Under the pieces are notes generated by a model. That model was not told the origin of the DNA, searched no databases, and was given only the letters and a program-made list of their open reading frames with translations. From Pseudomonadota bacterium (GTDB lineage Bacteria > Desulfobacterota > Desulfovibrionia > Desulfovibrionales > Desulfovibrionaceae), in NCBI GenBank assembly GCA_023390395.1, contig JAEWCY010000017.1, forward strand, positions 1-17,989: 17,989 bases of DNA. Direction: 5' to 3'. This document shows positions 12,590-17,989 of the stretch, in pieces. The position numbers were made by a program, and so were the translations under genes. Positions within the stretch are counted from its first letter, which is position 1, and every line of letters begins with the position of its first letter.

Positions 12590-14926
12590 TCAGGCCAGGG
12601 CCGGCCGGGCCTGGCCGTCCTGGCCGAGCTCGCGCATGAGCCCGTTGAGCTCCTGGGCCTGCCGGGCCACGTCGGTCACGGCCTGGGCCGACTGGGCCAT
12701 GGCGTCGGCCGTTTCCGAGGCGATGCGGCTGATGGACTCGATGGAGCGGCCGATCTCCTCCGAGGTGGAGGACTGCTGCTCGGCCGCCGTGGCGATGGCC
12801 CGGACCTGGTCCCCGGCCGTCTCGACGACGGAGACGATGCCGGTGAGCGCGCCGCCCGAACGTTCGGCCAGGTTCGTGGCCGCGTCCACGGCCGAGGCCG
12901 CCTCGTCCATCATGCGCTCGGTGGCGGCCGTGCCGTTCTGGATGCCGGTGATGGCTTCGCCCACTTCCTTGGTGGCGAGCATGGTCTTCTCGGCCAGCTT
13001 TCTGACCTCGTCGGCGACCACGGCGAAGCCGCGCCCGGCCTCGCCGGCCCGGGCCGCCTCGATGGCGGCGTTTAAGGCCAGGAGGTTGGTCTGGTCGGCG
13101 ATGTCGTTGATCACGCCGATGACCGCGCCGATGCCTTGGGCCTGCCGCCCCAGGTCCCGCATGTTCTCCTTGAGCTTGGCCGAGGCCTGGCGCACGCCGC
13201 CCACGGCCGAAACGACCTGGACCACCAGGTCCGCGCCCTCCCGGGCCCGGTCCCCGGCCTCCTGTGCTCCCTGAGCGGTGTCTCCGGCGTTTCGGGCCAC
13301 TTCGAGGATGGTGGCGTTCATCTCCTCCACGGCCGTGACCGTGTCCTGGACACGGTGGTTCTGTTCCTTTGCCCCCTGGCTCGACTGCTCGATCTGGGCC
13401 GAGAGTTCCTCCGAGGCGGCGGCCATGCGGTCGGCCAGGGCCAGGGCCTTGGCGGCGGTGGCGGCGATGACGGTGTTCTGCTCCTCGATGCAGCACTTCT
13501 GGTCATGGATCTCGGTCAGGTCCAGCCAGAAGGAGATGGAGCCGAGCAGCGCGCCGTCGAGGTCGTAGAACGGGGTCGTGCGCACGGCGATGCGCAGGTT
13601 CTTGCCCGACGGCGTCCGGTAGTCCATTTCCTTCTCCAGGGGCCGGCGTTCCTTGATGGCCCGGTCGGACAGGGTCTCGGAGCGGGCGTCGTTGTTGTAG
13701 AATTCCCCGGAGCGTTGGCCCAGGTAGGATTCGCGCGGCCCGGTCTTCTCCAGCAGCCGGCAGACGTGGTCGTTGACCCAGATCATGTTGAAGTCCGGGC
13801 CGACGATGCCGCAGGGGGAGGGGATGCCGTCGAGCACGCCCTGGGCGAAGCCGAGTTTGGCCTTGAGCTCGCCCACCATGCGGCGGAGGTTGTCGGCGAA
13901 GGTGGCCAGCTCGGCCCGGAAGGAACCTTCCAGCTTCGCGCCGAGGTCGCCGTCGGCCACGCGCTTGGCGAAGGTCTCCATGGCCAGCAGCGGCCGCAGC
14001 ACCAGCCGGCGGGAGAGCAGGGTGATGACGCACACCACGGCCGCGGCCACGGCCAGGCCGATGCCGGCGAGCACCAGCCGCTGCTGCCGGGCCACGGCGG
14101 TCATCTCCTCGTTGTAGAAGGACATGCACACCAGCCAGCCCGTGGCCGGGATGCGGGTGACGGCCATGACCTTGGCCTCGCCCTTCCAGTCGTAGGAAAA
14201 CGTGCCGCCGCCCTGGGCCAGGGCCTTCTGGGCGAAGGATTCCTTGGACAGGTCCGCGAGCATGAGGCTCTTGTCCCCGCCGTGGGCGATGACCTTGCCC
14301 TGGCTGTCGAGCATGAAGGCGTAGCCGCGCCGGCCGAACTTGACGATGTCCACGGTGTGGGAGGCGAAGTCGCTGAGAAGCGGGCTGGCGGCCACGCCGC
14401 CGAGAATCTTGCCGTCCGGGCCGCGCACGGCCTTGGCCACCACGTAGATGAGCGCGTCGCCGGAGGTGGCCTTCATGACGGACTTGCTGAAGACCAGGTC
14501 CTGGCCGTCGAGCACGGCCCGGACGTAGTCCCGGCCGGCCCGGTCGCCGCCGGTCAGGTCCTGGCCGTCGGCGTTGGCCCCGGCGATGATCCGGCCCTGG
14601 GCGTCGAAAAGGAAAAAGGAAAAGTAGTCCTTGAAGCCTTGCACGTAGTTCTTGAGCCGTTCCTGGGCCCGGGCCGGGGAGCCGGCAAAGGCCTCCTTGA
14701 TGGCGTCCTGGGAGGCCAGGGAGTCCACGACCTGGGAGGTGTTGCGCAGGTAGTTGGACACGGCGTCCCCGGTCTGCGCCGCGGACTGGGCCAGGGCCTC
14801 CACGCGCAGTTCCTCGGCCATGTCCATGGACGAGTGGGAGACGTAGGCGACCAATACGGCGATGCCGGCCAGGACGGAGACGGTGACGGAGAAGGCCAGG
14901 ATGGCGTTGATGCCGGCGTGACGCAT
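12590..14926 (-). CDS. Methyl-accepting chemotaxis protein, dCache-HAMP-PAS-MCP (first copy)
   Basis: 778 residues; the ATG (14924-14926) follows AAAAGGAG. An inner-membrane chemoreceptor: helix 1 (about 7-29), periplasmic double-Cache domain (about 35-280, including GRDYVRAVLDGQDLVFSKSV, GRRGYAFMLDSQGKVIAHGG and ATGWLVCM), helix 2 (284-304), HAMP (305-358), PAS (about 363-475) and the signalling helical hairpin (about 500-765). The hairpin tip around 607-640 reads DIADQTNLLALNAAIEAARA followed by GEAGRGFAVVADEV, the CheA/CheW contact region. The tip-to-end distance suggests the long 40H class, an estimate only. A cysteine-rich KCC (477-479) follows the PAS domain and is absent from the second copy. 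No CheR-tethering pentapeptide is visible at the C terminus. The periplasmic ligand is unknown. It aligns without gaps to the receptor at 15388-17721. Confidence 0.95.
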   Translation of the reverse strand: MRHAGINAILAFSVTVSVLAGIAVLVAYVSHSSMDMAEELRVEALAQSAAQTGDAVSNYLRNTSQVVDSLASQDAIKEAFAGSPARAQERLKNYVQGFKDYFSFFLFDAQGRIIAGANADGQDLTGGDRAGRDYVRAVLDGQDLVFSKSVMKATSGDALIYVVAKAVRGPDGKILGGVAASPLLSDFASHTVDIVKFGRRGYAFMLDSQGKVIAHGGDKSLMLADLSKESFAQKALAQGGGTFSYDWKGEAKVMAVTRIPATGWLVCMSFYNEEMTAVARQQRLVLAGIGLAVAAAVVCVITLLSRRLVLRPLLAMETFAKRVADGDLGAKLEGSFRAELATFADNLRRMVGELKAKLGFAQGVLDGIPSPCGIVGPDFNMIWVNDHVCRLLEKTGPRESYLGQRSGEFYNNDARSETLSDRAIKERRPLEKEMDYRTPSGKNLRIAVRTTPFYDLDGALLGSISFWLDLTEIHDQKCCIEEQNTVIAATAAKALALADRMAAASEELSAQIEQSSQGAKEQNHRVQDTVTAVEEMNATILEVARNAGDTAQGAQEAGDRAREGADLVVQVVSAVGGVRQASAKLKENMRDLGRQAQGIGAVIGVINDIADQTNLLALNAAIEAARAGEAGRGFAVVADEVRKLAEKTMLATKEVGEAITGIQNGTAATERMMDEAASAVDAATNLAERSGGALTGIVSVVETAGDQVRAIATAAEQQSSTSEEIGRSIESISRIASETADAMAQSAQAVTDVARQAQELNGLMRELGQDGQARPALA

Positions 14927-14981
14927 GAAAGGCTCCTTTTCGGGCATGGCCCGGCGCGCTTGGCCGGCACGCGACGACGGC

Positions 14982-15006
14982 CCGGCCGCCGCTGGGCGGC
15001 GGCCGG
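14982..15006 (-). other. GC-rich stem-loop upstream of the first chemoreceptor
   Basis: CCGGCCGCCG (14982-14991) and CGGCGGCCGG (14997-15006) make a perfect 10-bp stem with a 5-base loop, 56 bases before the receptor ATG. There is no T-run on either side. It may be a leader structure, or may attenuate read-through from the upstream receptor gene. Confidence 0.45.
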
Positions 15007-15387
15007 AGCAGGGGCTGGCTGGCATCGGATGCGATCAGCGGGAAAATGGATCCGTGATCTTGCCGCCGGCCGGGCCTGGGCTCTGGCCGGGGAAAAGCGG
15101 CATGGCATCGCAAAAACGTCAACCGGCCTGCCGTCTTTGCCTCGGGCAGGCGCGTCCTCGATGGTGAACGTCACGATTCCATATTGTGAAAAAAAGCGAA
15201 AAGCAAGATCGAAGGCCCGGGTTGCCGCGCGGCGAAATACGCGCGGCCGCTTCCGAGGGGCGTGGGAGCGACGATGCGCAAGGACGTCGGGCGGTTTCGC
15301 TCCCGGCCGAATCGCCCGCGCACGAGCCGGACCCGCCTTGGGCAGGCCCGGACGTCGGTGGGATGCGCACCGCCCGGGGGCGGGGCG
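15007..15387 (-). promoter_or_regulatory. Intergenic region between the two chemoreceptor genes, probable promoter of the first copy
   Basis: Together with the preceding segment, 461 bases separate the two genes. No gene is supported. The only AT-rich part is 15175-15210; on the minus strand it offers a weak -35-like TTGCTT (15201-15206) and -10-like TATGGA (15178-15183), 17 bases apart. A short inverted repeat, GTGA-ACG-TCAC, lies just downstream of it (15164-15174). GCCGCGC (15224-15230) and GCGCGGC (15241-15247) form a hairpin about 140 bases after the second receptor's stop. No clear T-tailed terminator was found, so some co-transcription is possible. Confidence 0.3.
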
Positions 15388-17721
15388 TCAGGCCGAAAGG
15401 GCCGCCTGGCCGCCGCCGCGGATCTCGGCCACCAGGGCGCTGAGGCTCTCGGCCAGTTCGGCCAGCTCGGCCACGGCCCGGGCGGATTGCGCCATGGCGT
15501 CGGCCGTCTCCGAGGCGATGCGGCTGATGGATTCCACCGAACGGTTGATCTCCTCGGAGGTGGCGGACTGCTGCTCGGCCGCCGTGGCGATGGCCCGGAC
15601 CTGGTCCCCGGCCGCCTCCACCACGGAGACGATGCCGGCCAGGGACTCGCCCGAGCGGCCGGCCAGGTTCGTGGCCGCGTCCACGGCCGCGGCCGCCTCG
15701 TCCACCATGCGCTCGGTCTCCGTGGTGCCGCGCTGGATGCCGGTGATGGCCTCGCCCACTTCCTTGGTGGCGTGCATGGTCTTTTCGGCGAGCTTTCTGA
15801 CCTCGTCGGCGACCACGGCGAAGCCGCGCCCGGCCTCGCCGGCCCGGGCCGCCTCGATGGCGGCGTTTAAGGCCAACAGGTTGGTCTGGTCGGCGATGTC
15901 CGAGATGACGCCGAGCACCGCGCCGATGCCCTGGGCCTGCTGGCCCAGTCCCCGCATGTTCTCCTTGAGCCGGGCCGAGGCGTCGCGCACGCCGCCCACG
16001 GCCGCAACGACCTGGACCACCAGGTCCGCGCCCTCGCGGGCCCTGGTCCCGGCCTCCTGGGCGTTTTTGGCGGTCTCTCCGGCGTTTCTGGCCACTTCCA
16101 GGATGGTGGCGTTCATCTCCTCCACGGCCGTGACCGTCTCCTGGACCCGGCCGTCCTGCTCCTGGGCCCCCCCGTTGGCCTGGTCGATGCGCTCGGACAG
16201 CTCCCGGGAGGCGGCGGCCATGCGCTCGGAAGTGGCCGAGGCCTTGGAGGCGGCGTCGGCGATCAGGGCGTTTTGCGCCTCGATGCGGTTTTTCTGGGCG
16301 ATGATGCCGGTCAGGTCGTTCCAGAAGACCAGGCAGCCGAGCAGTTCCCCGTCCATGTCGTAAAAGGGCGTGGCGTCCACGTGCAGGTGCAGGGTCTTGC
16401 CGCTTTTCGTCACGAAATCGATGTCGCCGGACACGTTTCGCCGGGTGGCGATGGTCTTGTGCGAAAGGGTCTCCCGGTTGGGGTCGCCGTAGAAGATCTG
16501 GCCCGTGGACTGCCCCTTGGCGGACTCCGGCGTGGCCTCGAGCTCCAGCAGGTCGAGGACCTGGCGGTTGATCCACAGGATGCGGCTGTCCGGGCCGACC
16601 ACGGCGCAGGGCGCGGGAATGCCGGCCAGCACGCCCTGGGCGAAGCCGAGCCGGGTCTTGAGCTCGCCGACCATGCGCCGCAGGTTGTCGGCCAGGGTGG
16701 CCAGCTCGAAGCGGAACGTGCCGGACAGCACGGCCTGGAGGTCGCCCGAGGACACCTTGGCCGTGTAGGCCTCGACCAGGGCCAGGGGGCGCAGCACGAA
16801 GCTGCGGTTGGCCAGGGCGATGCCGGCCACGGCCAGGACCAGGGCCAGGCCGCCGATCACGAAGACCACGATGCGCTGCTTCCTGGCCAGGGACGTCATC
16901 TCGGACTCGTAGGCGGTCATGCACACGATCCAGCCCGTGGTCGGCACCTTGGCCAGGGCCATGTACTTGCGCTCGCCCTGCCAGTCGTAGGACATGGAAC
17001 CCTCCTTGAGAGCCAGGGCCTTCTTGATGAAGTCCATGTCCGCCACGCTTTTGAGCAGAAGGCTTTTGTCCGTGCCGTGGGCGATGACCATGCCCGAGGC
17101 GTCGAGCATGAAGGCGTAGCCGCGCTCGCCGAAGCGCAGGGGATCGATGAAGTCCTTGGTGTAGACGTTCCATTTGGGGCATACGGCCACGCCGCCGAGC
17201 AGCTTGCCCGAGGCGTCGCGCACGGCCTTGGCCACCACGAAGATGAGGGTGTCGCCGCTGCGGGCGGACAGGACCTTGTCCGTGAAGACCATGTCCTTGC
17301 CGGCCAGCACGCCCTTGACGTAGTCCCGGTCGGCTCGGCTGCCGCCGCGCATGTCCTCCAGGTTGGCGTTGTAGCCGGACACGATCTTGCCCGAGAGGTC
17401 GAAGGCGAAGATGGCCCAGTACTGCTTGTAGCTTTCGATGTAGTTGCGAAACCGGGCGTCCAGGCGCTGGCCGTCCCCGGCCAGGCCCGCCACGATCGCG
17501 TCCTGGGTGGACAGCGCTCGGGCCACGTCGGCCGCGTCGTCGAGGTAGAGCTCCAGGGTCTTGCTCGACCCCCGCGCCAGTTGGAGCAGCGAGGATTCCT
17601 GCAGGCTCGCCGCCATCTCGTAGGAGGACGTCGAGACATAGACGACCAGCACCAGGACGACGACAAGGACCAACGCCGCGACGAAAAGCGTGAGCACGGT
17701 GTTGACGCTGGCCTTTTTCAT
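15388..17721 (-). CDS. Methyl-accepting chemotaxis protein, dCache-HAMP-PAS-MCP (second copy)
   Basis: 777 residues; the ATG (17719-17721) follows a strong AGGAGG. The layout is identical to the neighbouring receptor: helix 1 (about 7-29), periplasmic double-Cache (about 35-280, with DRDYVKGVLAGKDMVFTDKV, GERGYAFMLDASGMVIAHGT and TTGWIVCM), helix 2 (284-304), HAMP (305-358), PAS (about 363-475, WINRQVLDLLEL and ATPFYDMDGELLG) and signalling hairpin (500-765) with the conserved tip at 607-640. By hand count 36 of the first 100 residues are identical to the other copy, against 174 of 200 in residues 521-720. The ligand domains have thus diverged while output is conserved. The gene has an AT-rich promoter with a Fur-box-like palindrome, which the other copy lacks. 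The ligand is unknown. Confidence 0.95.
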   Translation of the reverse strand: MKKASVNTVLTLFVAALVLVVVLVLVVYVSTSSYEMAASLQESSLLQLARGSSKTLELYLDDAADVARALSTQDAIVAGLAGDGQRLDARFRNYIESYKQYWAIFAFDLSGKIVSGYNANLEDMRGGSRADRDYVKGVLAGKDMVFTDKVLSARSGDTLIFVVAKAVRDASGKLLGGVAVCPKWNVYTKDFIDPLRFGERGYAFMLDASGMVIAHGTDKSLLLKSVADMDFIKKALALKEGSMSYDWQGERKYMALAKVPTTGWIVCMTAYESEMTSLARKQRIVVFVIGGLALVLAVAGIALANRSFVLRPLALVEAYTAKVSSGDLQAVLSGTFRFELATLADNLRRMVGELKTRLGFAQGVLAGIPAPCAVVGPDSRILWINRQVLDLLELEATPESAKGQSTGQIFYGDPNRETLSHKTIATRRNVSGDIDFVTKSGKTLHLHVDATPFYDMDGELLGCLVFWNDLTGIIAQKNRIEAQNALIADAASKASATSERMAAASRELSERIDQANGGAQEQDGRVQETVTAVEEMNATILEVARNAGETAKNAQEAGTRAREGADLVVQVVAAVGGVRDASARLKENMRGLGQQAQGIGAVLGVISDIADQTNLLALNAAIEAARAGEAGRGFAVVADEVRKLAEKTMHATKEVGEAITGIQRGTTETERMVDEAAAAVDAATNLAGRSGESLAGIVSVVEAAGDQVRAIATAAEQQSATSEEINRSVESISRIASETADAMAQSARAVAELAELAESLSALVAEIRGGGQAALSA

Positions 17722-17805
17722 GGAATCCTCCTGAAAGTTGCAGTGAAACGCGATGACGTCGGGTCTGGCGGGCGGCCTCCGACGGATTCCTCCGAAATAT
17801 TATCG

Positions 17806-17822
17806 TCATAATGATTATTATA
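17806..17822 (-). promoter_or_regulatory. Fur-box-like palindrome overlapping a -10 element of the second chemoreceptor
   Basis: On the minus strand TAATAATCATTATGA (17806-17820) matches the 7-1-7 Fur core TGATAATnATTATCA at 12 of 14 specified positions. A consensus -10, TATAAT, occupies 17817-17822 and overlaps the box; a matching -35 is weak. The surrounding 17794-17845 is strikingly AT-rich in a GC-rich genome. A start near 17805-17810 would leave a leader of about 85-90 bases before the ATG at 17721. Repression by an iron-loaded Fur-type protein is inferred. Confidence 0.5.
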
Positions 17823-17875
17823 ATTAACTATTGTATAATATGTATGGGGTTGCGTGCAATGAAAATCCAAGGGGC

Positions 17876-17935
17876 CCATCGGTGGGATGCGCCAGCCGAT
17901 GGCGGCGACGGGGGAAAAGGCCAGGCGACGGGGGA
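17876..17935. repeat. Inverted and direct repeats upstream of the second chemoreceptor promoter
   Basis: CCATCGG (17876-17882) pairs with CCGATGG (17896-17902) around 13 bases. Immediately after, the 12-mer GGCGACGGGGGA occurs at 17904-17915 and again at 17924-17935, a 20-base period. They lie about 70-130 bases upstream of the probable start site and could belong to the end of a gene outside the window. No function is assigned. Confidence 0.35.
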
Positions 17936-17989
17936 GGCGAACGGCGTGGGGCGCGTCAACTGGAAACGCGGCGGCCCCCCACCCCCCGC

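Noticed and set aside
15164..15174. GTGA-ACG-TCAC considered as a CRP/FNR site upstream of the first receptor
   Set aside because: The half-sites are 3 bases apart instead of the 6 (CRP) or 4 (FNR) usual for those proteins, and they lack the outer bases of either consensus.
12995..15905. Considered the long near-identical blocks in the two receptors as a mobile or insertion element
   Set aside because: They are in frame, in equivalent positions of paralogous genes and encode the conserved signalling tip, so duplication or conversion explains them.
13136..16363. A plus-strand open frame of over 1000 codons opposite both chemoreceptor genes
   Set aside because: It lies antisense to two clear receptor genes, has low-complexity Gly/His/Ala/Arg-rich content and no recognisable domain. 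Such shadows are expected from strong GC bias at third codon positions.

Overview
The window is high-GC DNA that looks like the chromosome of a sulfate-reducing member of the Desulfovibrionaceae (Desulfovibrio/Solidesulfovibrio type). This is inferred from the porin type, the MucR-like regulator, the two Cache-HAMP-PAS chemoreceptors, and the mtaB-DUF4416-yicC-remA-gmk-TPR-HDOD gene order. No tRNA, rRNA, CRISPR array, insertion sequence or phage gene was seen.

Layout. At the left edge, on the minus strand, is the 5' part of an outer-membrane porin gene (781 to beyond the edge), with a candidate promoter and a strongly structured leader. Next is recJ (966-2666, minus). From 8308 down to 2830 runs a compact minus-strand cluster: mtaB, a DUF4416 gene, yicC, remA-like, gmk, a TPR gene and an HDOD gene. 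Most junctions overlap by 4 to 16 bases, so it is probably one operon. It combines tRNA modification, RNA decay, nucleotide metabolism and regulatory or scaffold proteins.

From 8409 to 10455 is a plus-strand island: a 52-residue single-helix membrane ORF, a degenerate EAL-like protein (9034-9768) behind a promoter region rich in inverted repeats, and a MucR/Ros-like regulator that lacks half of its zinc ligands (10045-10455). A perfect 18-bp bidirectional terminator (10568-10607) separates it from purE and purD (minus, 2 bases apart), two steps of purine synthesis.

The right third holds two minus-strand chemoreceptor genes (12590-14926 and 15388-17721). Their proteins align without a gap for about 768 residues and are therefore tandem duplicates. 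Their sensor halves have diverged while their signalling halves are nearly identical. The outer copy has a Fur-box-like palindrome over its best -10 element. A GC-rich array of three hairpins, resembling a dispersed intergenic repeat, lies between purD and the first receptor.

Most of the window is ordinary housekeeping DNA. The parts most worth a second look are the EAL-like/MucR-like island with its operator-like repeats, the iron-box-controlled chemoreceptor duplicate, and the structured porin leader.
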